From Intestinimonas butyriciproducens (GTDB taxonomy: Bacteria > Bacillota > Clostridia > Oscillospirales > Oscillospiraceae), in contig NZ_CP011524.1 of the NCBI RefSeq assembly GCF_004154955.1, positions 1,798,001 to 1,862,000 on the forward strand: DNA of 64,000 nt, read 5' to 3'. The notes beneath the pieces were generated by a model. That model ran no database searches. It was not told where the DNA came from and worked only from the letters and a program-made list of their open reading frames with translations. Positions 33,338 to 41,955 of the stretch are shown here, piece by piece. Within the stretch, counting starts at the first letter, position 1. Each line of letters begins with the position of its first letter. The position numbers and the translations under genes are program-made.

Positions 33338-34477
33338 ATGACATTTCATCTGACAGAAGATCAAGCCACCATCCAGCAGCTGGCCCGGGACTTTGCCCAG
33401 AGTGAGCTGGCCCCTATCGCCGCGAAAATCGACCAGGAGGAGCGTATTCCCAAGGAGATCATCGAGAAAATGGCGGAAATCGGCTTCACCGCCCTCAATG
33501 TCCCCGAGGCCTACGGCGGTCCCGAACTGGATACCGTGTGCAAGGTGCTGGTGGTCAACGAACTGGCCAAGCAGTGCGCCAGCACCGCAGAGGTCATTGC
33601 CGTTCACACCTTGGTAAATGACATCTTTCTGGAACACGGCAGCGAAGCGCAGAAGCAAAAGTACCTCACCGCCGCTGTGGAGGGAAAAATCGGCGCCTTC
33701 GCACTCACGGAGCCCGGAGCCGGCTCTGATGCCGCCGCCGCCAAAACCAAAGCTGTAGTGGATGGCGACGACTATATCATCAATGGCAATAAGTGCTTTA
33801 TTTCCAACATGGGCCCCACCGAGGGCGATTATGTCGTGGTAATTGCTCTTACCGAGCCCGAGAAGGGCACCAAGGGTATGTCCGCCATCGTGGTGGACCG
33901 TGGCACCCCCGGCTTCACCATTGGCAAGCGGGAAGAGAAGCTTGGCATCCGCGGTGCTGACATTTCCGAGCTCATCTTTGAAGACTGCCGGGTCCCCCGC
34001 GCTAATCTCATCGGCAAGGAGGGCGACGGGTTCAGGATTGCCATGAAGGCTCTGGACGGCGGCCGCATCGGCATGGCCGCTCAGGGGCTTGGTATCGCTG
34101 ATGCGGCGATCGAGGCCACCATCAAATACATGGGTGAGCGCGTCCAGTTTGGCAAGCCCATCGCCAAGCTCCAGGGCCTTCAGTGGTATCTGGCTGACAT
34201 GGCCACCCGCACTGAAGCCGCACGCGCGCTGGTCTTTGAGGCCGCTTGTGCCGCCGACAGCGGAGAGCCACTCTCCAAGTTGGCCGCCATGTGCAAGTAT
34301 TATGCCTCTGAAAACGCTGTATGGGTAACGAATAAGGCGCTTCAGATCCATGGCGGCTACGGCTATATGCGTGACTACCCCATCGAACGCATGTACCGCG
34401 ACGCCCGTATCGTCCCCATCTACGAGGGAACCTCTGAGATCCAGAAGGTTGTCATCGCACGCGAGCTGCTAAAATAA
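33338..34477 (+). CDS. Acyl-CoA dehydrogenase
   Basis: 379 residues, normal for a short-chain enzyme. FAD and substrate blocks: AFALTEPGAGSDAAA, NGNKCFISN, QFGKPIAKLQGLQW, QIHGGYGYMRDYPIERMYRD and the end YEGTSEIQKVVIAREL, where the glutamate of YEGTSE is the usual catalytic base. It may run as enoyl-CoA reductase with electrons from an ETF encoded elsewhere, since no etfAB is in the operon. It is the last gene before a strong terminator. Confidence 0.94.
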   Translation: MTFHLTEDQATIQQLARDFAQSELAPIAAKIDQEERIPKEIIEKMAEIGFTALNVPEAYGGPELDTVCKVLVVNELAKQCASTAEVIAVHTLVNDIFLEHGSEAQKQKYLTAAVEGKIGAFALTEPGAGSDAAAAKTKAVVDGDDYIINGNKCFISNMGPTEGDYVVVIALTEPEKGTKGMSAIVVDRGTPGFTIGKREEKLGIRGADISELIFEDCRVPRANLIGKEGDGFRIAMKALDGGRIGMAAQGLGIADAAIEATIKYMGERVQFGKPIAKLQGLQWYLADMATRTEAARALVFEAACAADSGEPLSKLAAMCKYYASENAVWVTNKALQIHGGYGYMRDYPIERMYRDARIVPIYEGTSEIQKVVIARELLK

Positions 34478-34511
34478 GTCCAACGGGCAAAGCTTACGAA
34501 AAACAGAACGA

Positions 34512-34560
34512 AAACCGCCGGTTCAGAAAATTAATTATCTGAACCGGCGGTTTCCCCACG
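34512..34560 (+). terminator. Terminator of the catabolic operon
   Basis: Perfect 16-bp stem (34512-34527 with 34538-34553). The T-rich tail comes slightly late, after CCCCACG. Confidence 0.75.
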
Positions 34561-34621
34561 TTTTTATGATACAATGTATTTCTCGGAAAGGAAGTTCCAT
34601 GTTGGAAAGGAGAGAGCTGGT

Positions 34622-36058
34622 ATGCCGGAACAGGGCATCGCGCGCTATAAATACATCTTTGATGAAATTCTCCGGATGACTGACGACGGCTTTATCGTTG
34701 TGGACCGAGACGGCATCGTGACAGATATCAACGACCAATACTGTGACTTTCTGGGAAAACCCAGAGAGGAGATCGTAGGCTACCCGATCCAAAAAACCAT
34801 CAGCAATTCCAAAATGGTCGATATCGTAAATCGTCGATATCGCGAGGAACTGGCCCTCCACAAGTTTTTACCCGGGGAGAGCAAAGAAAATGACAACAAT
34901 TTTCTCTTGGTCAGCCGCTCCTGTGTATGTGACAGCGAGGACCGGGCAGTGGCCGGTGTGGCCCAGGTAAAATTTCGGCTCCAAACGCTGGACTCCGCCA
35001 AGCGCCTCATGAGCGAATACGCAGAGTTGGAATTTTATAAAGAGGAATACCGAAAAGCAGGTAACTGCAAAATCAGCTTTGACTCCATCGTCGGGACCAG
35101 TGAAGCCTTTCTGGAGAAAAAACGATTAGGCCTGAAGGCCGCCTGGACGGATTTTGCTGTTTTGCTCACCGGGGAGACGGGTACAGGCAAAGAGCTTTTT
35201 GCCCGCGCCATTCACAACGCCAGCAATCGTGCGGATAAGCCCATGGTCAGTATCAACTGTGCCGCGATCCCTAGCGAGCTTCTGGAATCCGAGCTGTTTG
35301 GCTATGCGGACGGAGCCTTTACTGGTGCGCGGAAAGGCGGGAAGCCCGGTAAATTCCAACTGGCCAATGGCGGCACTCTCTTTCTGGATGAGATCGGAGA
35401 TATGCCTCTTAATATGCAGGCCAAAATCCTCCGCACCCTTCAGGAGAGTGAAGTGGAGCCCGTAGGGGGATCCGGTCCTGTTCCTGTGGATGTGCGGGTC
35501 ATCTCCGCCACAAGACAAAACCTTCCCAAGCTCATCGAGTCAGGCGATTTCCGTGAAGACCTCTATTATCGCCTCAACGTCATCAACATCGAAATACCTT
35601 CTCTGCGTGAACGCCGGGGAGATATTCTGGATCTGTCCAACCATTTTCTCTCTCAGCTCAACCAGGAATTTCAGCGTACAACCGTTCTCTCCCCGGAGGT
35701 GAAGCGTTGCTTTGTCAGCTACCAGTGGCCCGGCAACGTGCGCGAGCTTGATAACGTGATCAAAGGCGCCTATGCTACCTGTGATGGCTTCACCATTGAC
35801 TTAACAGATCTGCCCGGTAAAATGTCCCTGCCGAAAGACTCCCTGCTCATGGATTCCAGGAAGCAGTTGGCCGAGTTGATGAATGACTATGAACGTGAAG
35901 TCATTCTAGCCGTTTTACGCGATAAAGGAGGCAACTGCCAGCGCACAGCGGAAGAACTGGGAATCCACCGCAGCGCGCTCTATAAAAAAATGAACAAGCT
36001 GGGCATCGATCCGGCGGCGATCCCCCACAGGCAGACTTCCAAACTGCTCCCGGAGTGA
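34622..36058 (+). CDS. Sigma-54-dependent activator, PAS-AAA+-Fis
   Basis: 478 residues. PAS sensor (about 10-115; DDGFIVVDRDGIVTDIN), AAA+ domain (about 150-380) with Walker A GETGTGKE near 184, the sigma-54-contact loop GAFTGA near 230, Walker B GGTLFLDEIGDM, and a C-terminal Fis HTH (GGNCQRTAEELGIHRSALYK). It resembles the activators found beside catabolic operons that sense the substrate or its CoA ester. The start at 34622 has AAAGGAG. Target: most likely the promoter at 29699. Confidence 0.95.
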   Translation: MPEQGIARYKYIFDEILRMTDDGFIVVDRDGIVTDINDQYCDFLGKPREEIVGYPIQKTISNSKMVDIVNRRYREELALHKFLPGESKENDNNFLLVSRSCVCDSEDRAVAGVAQVKFRLQTLDSAKRLMSEYAELEFYKEEYRKAGNCKISFDSIVGTSEAFLEKKRLGLKAAWTDFAVLLTGETGTGKELFARAIHNASNRADKPMVSINCAAIPSELLESELFGYADGAFTGARKGGKPGKFQLANGGTLFLDEIGDMPLNMQAKILRTLQESEVEPVGGSGPVPVDVRVISATRQNLPKLIESGDFREDLYYRLNVINIEIPSLRERRGDILDLSNHFLSQLNQEFQRTTVLSPEVKRCFVSYQWPGNVRELDNVIKGAYATCDGFTIDLTDLPGKMSLPKDSLLMDSRKQLAELMNDYEREVILAVLRDKGGNCQRTAEELGIHRSALYKKMNKLGIDPAAIPHRQTSKLLPE

Positions 36059-36328
36059 CTCGATTCGTTCCCCACCCGCCTGCCTGCCGTGTCCGACCTT
36101 CTGCCGGCTATTGTGATGCAGGGGCATTTCTGCACGATTTCACCGCCAGGGGAAACAGCGCGGAGCAAGTGCTATCACACCTGCTCCGGCCTGTTCTGCC
36201 CTGTCAAAAAAGAGACAGGTGCCCAGGTCCACTCCCAAGCCGAATCGGAGCCCAGCGCAGCGGGTCCTGCTGGGCGAAGAGGACTCGTAAGCGGCAAAAC
36301 GAATGCGTGCTCGGCTTTCCCATGATAT
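36059..36328 (+). other. Gap after the sigma-54 activator
   Basis: 270 bases without a credible gene. Several frames are open by chance, but none has a ribosome site or protein-like content. Confidence 0.45.
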
Positions 36329-36374
36329 AAAACAGCTCGTCGCAAGCGTTATGTCGCTTGTGACGAGCTGTTTT
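36329..36374 (+). terminator. Long terminator hairpin
   Basis: About 20-bp stem (36329-36348 with 36355-36374) with one G-T wobble, ending TTTT. A weaker hairpin with TTTTTT follows near 36410-36450. Confidence 0.8.
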
Positions 36375-36503
36375 GTGACGACAAAAAGAATGCGCGCCCC
36401 AAGGGCCTGCGGCGAAACGTTTTCCGGTCCTGCCGCTTTTTTCTTGCGTTTTCGCTATAAAGAAAAAGTAATTTGCCTCCGAATGGTTTGTTAAAAATGC
36501 ACT

Positions 36504-36517
36504 ACACATATATGTGT
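36504..36517. promoter_or_regulatory. 14-bp palindrome upstream of the MATE leader
   Basis: ACACATATATGTGT is a perfect dyad 23 bases upstream of the -35. It could bind a dimeric regulator. Confidence 0.4.
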
Positions 36518-36539
36518 CAAACTTTATGCAAAAAGTGCT

Positions 36540-36568
36540 TTGAACAGTTTACAAGACTGTGTTATACT
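36540..36568 (+). promoter_or_regulatory. Sigma-A promoter of the MATE remnant
   Basis: TTGAAC (36540-36545), a 17-base spacer, TATACT (36563-36568). It drives a leader of about 145 bases. Confidence 0.78.
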
Positions 36569-36599
36569 TTGATAAATCTAATAGGCAAATTGACGACAC

Positions 36600-36698
36600 A
36601 TGCAGCGCATTTGCGCGTAAGTCTGATTACGGTACAGATGCGCAGCGTGTTGCTAGTTGTTTACTTACAGCACATGCGTTTGCGTGTGCTGTTTTTTT
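36600..36698 (+). promoter_or_regulatory. Attenuator leader with a possible 6-residue leader peptide
   Basis: A mini-frame at 36600-36620 would encode MQRIC-A. Its region can pair with 36635-36655 (GCGCAT with ATGCGC, ACAC with GTGT). A second hairpin (36667-36692) followed by TTTTTT is an intrinsic terminator 22 bases before the MATE start. The sequence 36645-36660 could alternatively pair with the first terminator arm. This is the form of ribosome-stalling attenuators found before efflux and resistance genes. The ribosome site for the peptide is weak. Confidence 0.5.
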
Positions 36699-36719
36699 GC
36701 TTAAACCAAGGAGGTCATC

Positions 36720-38283
36720 ATGGAAAACAGGAATTATCTTGGAACAGAAAAAGTAGGAACCCTTTTGCGAAAATTCGCAATCCCGTGTATCTGTTCCCTC
36801 ATTATCTCGTGCCTTTACAATATCGTGGATCAGATATTTGTTGGAAACGGCGTTGGGTATCTTGGCAACGCCGCTACTGGCGTGATTTTCCTGATTACGG
36901 TAATCGGCTGGGGCCTAAGCCTATTCTTTGGTGATGGAGCCGCCGCTGCTCTGAGTGTTTCTCTGGGGCGTGGTGAGACGAAAGAAATTCACAGAAGCGC
37001 TGGCGGAGCTATTTTGAGTTCCTTTCTTTCCGGCTTGGCCGTGATTGCCATTGCCTACCTGTGGGGAGATGGATTGCTCCGGCTGATTGGCGCAACAGAT
37101 ACCAATATTCAAATGGCTCATGACTATGGAATGATTATTTTTGCTATGATGCCCCTTGCTATGACGCAGAATACTCTTGCGTCCATAATCCGGGCAGATG
37201 GCAGCCCCAAATATGCTATGGCGGCGATGCTCACCGGCGCGATCATCAATATTATTGGTGATCCTTTGGCAATTTTTGTGCTGGACATGGGCATCAAGGG
37301 CGCAGCATGGGCAACTATCCTCGGCCAGTTTATCAGTTTCCTTATCTGTGCTGCATATTTGAGGCACCCAAAGACCTTTAAAATGAGTGCTGCCAGCGCT
37401 GTGCCTAAGAATTTATCTGGCCCTAATCCTGTTTACCTGTGTCCAGAAAGTATGCGCTATCTTCCTGCAATCCATCGGCAAAGCCAAAGCTGCTGCGCCG
37501 CTGTCTATTTTGCGTGATGCGCTGCTGATCGTACTATCCCTGTTGATCCCGGTTGCTTTGGGCGTTACAGGCATCTTTTGGGCTGCGCCCATTGCTGATA
37601 TACTGGCTATTTTGGTCACTGCTACTGTCATGGTCCATGTGTGGAAAGAACTGTCACACGAAAGCAGGAAGAAAGAGTCTGTGGCGGAAATCCAGCTCTC
37701 CCGTCGGGGGGGGGTGATCATCACGATTGCCGGGGAACACGGCTCTGCTGGAAAGCAGATCGGTCAACTGGTCGCTAAAAAGCTGAATGTTCCGTGTTAT
37801 TATAAAGAGCTTGTGGCGATTGCCGCCCAAGGAAGTGGCTTGGCAAGGGAATTTATCTCTGGGATCAATTCGGATGAAAATGTCGTGATGCGCGAACTTT
37901 ACCTCTCGTCCGATCCTGTTGAGCGTGCGATTTCGGCACAGGGCAAGGCGATCCGCCAGATTGCAGACGCGGGGGCCTGTGTTATTATTGGTCGTTCGGC
38001 GGATTATATGTTACGGAATTATCAGAATGTAGTGCGCGTCTTTATCTATGCCCCCAAGGATTACCGTGCAAATAAAATAATGGAAATGTACGGAGACAGC
38101 CTAGGCGCTGCGCGAAAAAGCATCGTTCGCTCTGACAATGCCAGGGCTTCCTATTATAAAAGTGTTTCCGGTCAGGAATGGGGAGACCCGCACGGCTACG
38201 AATTGTGCATTGATGCCTCGATTGGTGAGGACGCTGCCGCAAATTTGATTTGTGACTATATCAATCGGATGGGTACGTATTAA
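36720..38283 (+). pseudogene. MATE efflux transporter fused to cytidylate-kinase-like domain, broken by internal deletion/frameshift
   Basis: The first frame (36720-37517) reads a MATE N-half (TM1-6: IPCICSLIISCLYNIVDQIF ... KGAAWATILGQFISFLICA) and then loses sense after AYLRHPKTFKM. From about 37395 another frame (to 38283) continues at the late MATE segment RIYLALILFTCVQK and IFLQSIGKAKAAAPLS, then runs into a P-loop kinase-like domain (IITIAGEHGSAGKQIGQLVA) of the cytidylate-kinase-2 type. About 100 residues (TM7-10) are missing and the frames do not join. Codon use and lower GC differ from the neighbours. The second frame could still be made as a 298-residue protein. Confidence 0.8.
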
Positions 38284-38300
38284 AGCTTTATTGAAATATT

Positions 38301-38331
38301 AAAGATACGCCCAGAAATGGACGTATCTTTT
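38301..38331 (+). terminator. Terminator after the MATE remnant
   Basis: 9-bp AT-rich stem plus a GC extension with one mismatch (38301-38312 with 38319-38330), then TGCTTT. Confidence 0.65.
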
Positions 38332-38340
38332 GCTTTACAC

Positions 38341-38544
38341 ATATTTTAGATTTGAATGGATGACAACAGGAATTCCAGCCCAAACCCATCGATCGCTCAA
38401 GCGACAAACTACCTTGATAAACTGAACAAAAGGGATGCGGACCACCTCGTGCGTGTTGCCTGGATGCGAACCGGGCGGGGAGCCTTTTTGCAAAATGGCG
38501 CGGAAACGGGTGAGCTGCGGCCCCGCTAACTTTCTAAAGAAATT
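38341..38544. other. Gap beside tRNA-Arg with possible gene remnant
   Basis: About 200 bases. On the plus strand a stretch near 38429-38530 reads protein-like (DADHLVRVAWMRTGRG ...) but has no start or ribosome site. It may be debris of an element once inserted next to the tRNA. Not identified. Confidence 0.3.
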
Positions 38545-38580
38545 ATAAAAAAGCCGTGAAACCAATGATTTCACGGCTTT
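38545..38580 (-). terminator. Terminator of the tRNA-Arg transcript
   Basis: Perfect 11-bp stem (38551-38561 with 38569-38579). On the minus strand it is followed by TTTTTATAAT. Confidence 0.9.
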
Positions 38581-38583
38581 TTG

Positions 38584-38660
38584 TGGTACGGCTGAAGGGA
38601 TTCGAACCCCCGACCTACTGGTTCGTAGCCAGTCACTCTATCCAGCTGAGCTACAGCCGC
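38584..38660 (-). tRNA. tRNA-Arg (anticodon ACG)
   Basis: 77 bases including encoded CCA. On the minus strand: acceptor arm GCGGCTG / CAGCCGT, D-arm GCTC..GAGT, anticodon stem ACTGG / CCAGT with loop CTACGAA giving anticodon ACG, T-loop TTCGAAT. Decodes CGN after A-to-I editing. Followed directly by its terminator. Confidence 0.97.
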
Positions 38661-38812
38661 ATACTGTTTTGGACTCTTTGTATTCCTGACAGCTAGATTA
38701 TATTACCACATTCGCGTAAAGAATGCAAGAACTTTTTTTGAAACCTCGTATTTTTTTGAAAGAGGACGGGACACAAGTCCCGCCCTCTTTCCGCTCTATG
38801 GTATGTCCCGGC

Positions 38813-38977
38813 TCAGCAAGCGTTACAGCCACAGCCGCTGTTGCAGCCACAGCCATTATTGCAACCGCTGCCCCAATTGCCACCCCAGCCGCCGCAGCAG
38901 CAGCACAGGACAATAATGATGACGAGAATCCACAGGCAGCTACCGCCGCCCCAGCCACAACCGTTATTGCACCCCAT
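38813..38977 (-). CDS. Cys/Gly-rich 54-residue membrane micro-protein
   Basis: Reads MGCNNGCGWGGGSC, then a hydrophobic core LWILVIIIVL and CCCC, then a tail of GGW/GNW and repeated NNGCGC / NSGCGC units ending NAC. 14 of 54 residues are cysteine. The ATG has AGGAGG at 9 bases. It resembles the short YjcZ-like or spore-coat hydrophobic peptides of Firmicutes in design. No function is known to me. A strong hairpin (38757-38791) lies downstream. Confidence 0.75.
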   Translation of the reverse strand: MGCNNGCGWGGGSCLWILVIIIVLCCCCGGWGGNWGSGCNNGCGCNSGCGCNAC

Positions 38978-39075
38978 AACGAAGTACCTCCTGATTAAAA
39001 ATGGTGGACCGGTTGTTTTCCGGCCTCACCCCATCTTATGCATCAGGAGATAGTTGGTTCAGGCGCGCCTATAAA

Positions 39076-40221
39076 TTAGGTGAGGCGTGATACGTCTATG
39101 CCTCCACGCACTGCCGCAACGTCGGCGGCATCCAAGACGCCGCTGGTGGTCAACTGCGTCTGCAAGGTCTCCGCACGGTCCTTGTAGGTATGATCCAGCG
39201 CAAAGTAAGAAAGATAGGCCACCTGTGCCCGCAGGAACGGCTCTTCCATCAACATTTTGTATTCTCCGGCCGTCAGAATCCCCAGGTCCATTCCCCGCTG
39301 CAAGGCAGTATCCCACGCAAAGTCGGGGGTGTCTCCGGAGTCCTGATAGCCCAACGCCCGGAGGATAAAGGTGACATACTGTCCCGCTGTCACGTAATCT
39401 GCCGTTCCAAAAAGCATGGCCGCGTCATCCACCCCTTTTGTGAGACCCTGTTTATAGGCATAGGCCACATAAGGCTGGCACCAGGCGGGCACATCGGTAA
39501 ACGGGCAGGCAGCGGTCGTGGAGAGCGCCGCCTGCTCCTCTCCAATGAGACGCAAGAACATGATAAGCGCTTGGATGCGAGTGGGTTTGGCCTCCAAATC
39601 ATAGCCGGAGCCGTATCCTGTATCACTGCCTTTGAAAAGTCCCAGCGCTTTGAGCCCGTCCGCCAAGGCGTTATAATCGGTGGCGCTGCTCTCCGTAAGC
39701 GTATAATACCCCTCCAGTGATAGAACCGCCGTAGGTGAGGTTACCGTGAGGACCGCCACTGTATCCTCCACCACCAGATAGCGCCGTCCGGCTGTTAGCG
39801 CGCCGTTTCCCTTCTCCCAGCCGTTAGAGAGATCTATGGTTTTGTTTCCAGTACAGCTCAGCTCCACATCTCCCGCCAAGAGCAAGAATCCGGAGCCCGT
39901 CTCGATTCGGACCGTATCTCCCTCCTTTACCCGTAGATCAGAGAATGCCGCCTGATAAGTCCCATCTCCTGTAACCAGCCCCCCACGGGTCAGGTAATCA
40001 TCGTTTTTGGCCTTCAGTGTTTCCTCGGCGCTCTGATACAGCGTGTCGTGGCGCAACGTGATCTTCTCTTCCGCCTTGGAAATCGTTTGAACTGTATACG
40101 CCCCATCGATATAGCTTTTTGACAGCATCGGGTCCCCAGCAGTCCCCCCTACGGCGATCGTCACCGCCGTACACAACGTGGCGGCGGAGGCCGCCACCAC
40201 CGCAATGACTCTTTTTTTCAT
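39076..40221 (-). CDS. Secreted S-layer homology (SLH) domain protein
   Basis: 381 residues. Signal peptide MKKRVIAVVAASAATLCTAV. The N-terminal half (about 35-185) is a beta-rich unknown domain (VKEGDTVRIETGSGFLLLAG). The C-terminal half has SLH-like repeats (LKALGLFKGSDTGYGSGYDL, PTRIQALIMFLRLIGEE, PFTDVPAWCQPYVAYAYKQG, VTAGQYVTFILRALGY), which tether proteins to pyruvylated wall polymers. A single gene, divergent from the spore-lysis cluster. Ligand unknown. Confidence 0.9.
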   Translation of the reverse strand: MKKRVIAVVAASAATLCTAVTIAVGGTAGDPMLSKSYIDGAYTVQTISKAEEKITLRHDTLYQSAEETLKAKNDDYLTRGGLVTGDGTYQAAFSDLRVKEGDTVRIETGSGFLLLAGDVELSCTGNKTIDLSNGWEKGNGALTAGRRYLVVEDTVAVLTVTSPTAVLSLEGYYTLTESSATDYNALADGLKALGLFKGSDTGYGSGYDLEAKPTRIQALIMFLRLIGEEQAALSTTAACPFTDVPAWCQPYVAYAYKQGLTKGVDDAAMLFGTADYVTAGQYVTFILRALGYQDSGDTPDFAWDTALQRGMDLGILTAGEYKMLMEEPFLRAQVAYLSYFALDHTYKDRAETLQTQLTTSGVLDAADVAAVRGGIDVSRLT

Positions 40222-40332
40222 AACAAGCTCCTTATCTTGGGTTCCGTGTGGAATAGTATATCAAATTACCGCATTTCTTGCAATCCTTCCTCCTCATTTG
40301 CATAAACTGGATTATCAGAAGGAGGAATCGCC

Positions 40333-40722
40333 GTGGCAGAACAAGGAACCGTCGTCGTCCGGGCCTATACGTCCCGGGCACAGATCCCCGTCACCGGAGC
40401 CACCGTTGCCGTCACCCATCCCTCCGCAGGTGGGAAGCATCTGCTTGTCGCCCTGCGGGTCACCGATGAGAGCGGTCATACCCAGCCCGTTACACTCCCC
40501 ACGCCTCCTGCCGCAGAGAGTGAGCATCCGGGCACCGCAGCGCCCTATACCCTATGCGACCTCTGGGTGGAGCATCCTGATTTTCAGATGCTGCATGTGG
40601 AGAACGTCCAAATTTTTTCCGGCGTAGAGACCTTGCAGGATGCCGAGCTGCTCCCGTTGCCCGAGTTCCCGGAACAGCGGGATATGACCCGCATTGTCCA
40701 CCTTACCTCCCAGCCGCTGTAA
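40333..40722 (+). CDS. Uncharacterised protein linked to spore-lysis genes (carboxypeptidase-regulatory-like fold)
   Basis: 129 residues, GTG start after AGAAGGAGGAATCGCC. N-terminal GTVVVRAYTSRAQIPVTGATVAV reads like a beta-sandwich of the CarboxypepD_reg kind; the second half (APYTLCDLWVEHPDFQMLHV, then VQIFSGVETLQDAELLPL) continues it. No signal peptide. It starts a three-gene transcript with two peptidoglycan-binding proteins. A CATAAACT box about 20 bases before the ribosome site resembles a sporulation-sigma -10. The role is inferred from neighbours only. Confidence 0.72.
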   Translation: MAEQGTVVVRAYTSRAQIPVTGATVAVTHPSAGGKHLLVALRVTDESGHTQPVTLPTPPAAESEHPGTAAPYTLCDLWVEHPDFQMLHVENVQIFSGVETLQDAELLPLPEFPEQRDMTRIVHLTSQPL

Positions 40723-40734
40723 AGGAGAACTATC

Positions 40735-41955
40735 ATGCCCGTTACGATCACCCCTTATATCCCCAGATATATCACCGTCCATTTGGGCGCGCCCGGGCAG
40801 AATGCGGAAAACGTCACCGTCACCTTCCCGGACTATATCAAAAATGTGGCCTCCAGTGAAATCTATCCCACATGGGAACCATCCGCGCTCCGGGCCAATA
40901 TTTTAGCCCAGGTCTCGTTCGCCCTGAATCGGGTCTATACCGAATACTACCCCAGCCGCGGCTATCCCTTTCAGATTACCTCAACAACTGCTATGGATCA
41001 AAAATTTATCCGGGGCAGAAATATTTTTGAGAACATTGAACGCATCGTGGATGAGCTTTTCGACGACTACATCCGCCGCCAGGGCTATGCAGAACCTCTG
41101 TCGGCCAAATTCTGCAACGGGACCACTACCACCTGTGACGGCCTCTCCCAATGGGGCAGCCAGGAGCTCGCCCTCCAGGGGCTGGACAGCGTATCTATTC
41201 TGCGCCGTTATTACGGAGACGATATCGAGCTTGTCATGGATGCCCCGGTACAAGATATCCGTACCTCTTACCCGGGTACTCCGCTCCGCCTGGGCTCGCG
41301 GGGCCCTGAGGTCGGCGTAATCCAAGCTGAACTCAACCGCATCAGCCAAAATTATCCCGCTATTCCCAAGATCTCTCCGGTGGATGCCATTTTCGGTCCC
41401 CAGACGGAACGTGCTGTCCGGCAGTTTCAGCAGATTTTCAACCTTCCGGTGGACGGTGTGGTGGGGAAGGTCACTTGGTATAAGTTGGTGTTCCTCTATG
41501 TGGGTGTATCCGGGCTCTCTGAACTGGTCAGCGAGGGGCAGCGGTTCTTTGGATTCAACTTTTCGGTTGATGGCGCTGATGCCAACGGACCCGCTGGAGA
41601 ATCCGTTCTGCTTTTGCAATACCTTCTCTCCATTTTGGCCCAGTTTGATTCTTCCATTCCATTTTTAACTTTGGATGGCATTTTCGGCCCCCAGACGGAG
41701 CAGGCTGTCCAGGCGTTCCAGGTCTCTCAGGGGTTGCCTGCCACGGGTCGGGTGAATGCTGAGACCTGGAACAGTCTCTACAATGCCTATGACGGGATCG
41801 ACACCACTGTCCTATCCCAGGATATCCTGTTTCCCGCCGAGCTTCAGGGGTTGGGAAACGCCCCGGAAGTCTTCGCCCTAAGTACCCGCCAGACCCAATA
41901 TCCCGGTCGTGAGTTGGGGCTGGGTGACCGGGATACGGAGAGGAGTGATCGCTGA
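40735..41955 (+). CDS. SpoIID-like domain plus peptidoglycan-binding domains (spore cortex-lytic type)
   Basis: 406 residues with no signal peptide. SpoIID/LytB-like domain (about 25-185): FPDYIKNVASSEIYPTWEP carries the acidic residue used by SpoIID lytic transglycosylases, and TCDGLSQWGSQELA is its second signature. Two PG_binding_1 repeats follow (about 190-265 and 285-360; IFGPQTERAVRQFQ, IFGPQTEQAVQAFQ). It probably acts on cortex or forespore wall. Its stop overlaps the next start (TGATG). Confidence 0.88.
   Translation: MPVTITPYIPRYITVHLGAPGQNAENVTVTFPDYIKNVASSEIYPTWEPSALRANILAQVSFALNRVYTEYYPSRGYPFQITSTTAMDQKFIRGRNIFENIERIVDELFDDYIRRQGYAEPLSAKFCNGTTTTCDGLSQWGSQELALQGLDSVSILRRYYGDDIELVMDAPVQDIRTSYPGTPLRLGSRGPEVGVIQAELNRISQNYPAIPKISPVDAIFGPQTERAVRQFQQIFNLPVDGVVGKVTWYKLVFLYVGVSGLSELVSEGQRFFGFNFSVDGADANGPAGESVLLLQYLLSILAQFDSSIPFLTLDGIFGPQTEQAVQAFQVSQGLPATGRVNAETWNSLYNAYDGIDTTVLSQDILFPAELQGLGNAPEVFALSTRQTQYPGRELGLGDRDTERSDR

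Noticed and set aside
29798-34477. Calling the operon the carnitine (cai) operon outright
   Set aside because: The permease is of the GntP type and not a CaiT-type betaine carrier, and no caiC or etf genes are present. Only the enzyme set is alike.
37387-38283. The second MATE-region frame as a normal stand-alone gene
   Set aside because: Its first 90 residues are the last third of a MATE pump, and there is no ribosome site before its ATG, so it is best treated as part of a broken fusion gene.
38723-38998. Ala/Thr-rich 91-residue frame on the plus strand
   Set aside because: It is the complement of the Cys/Gly-rich micro-protein gene; its low-complexity content follows from that gene's repeats, and it has no ribosome site.
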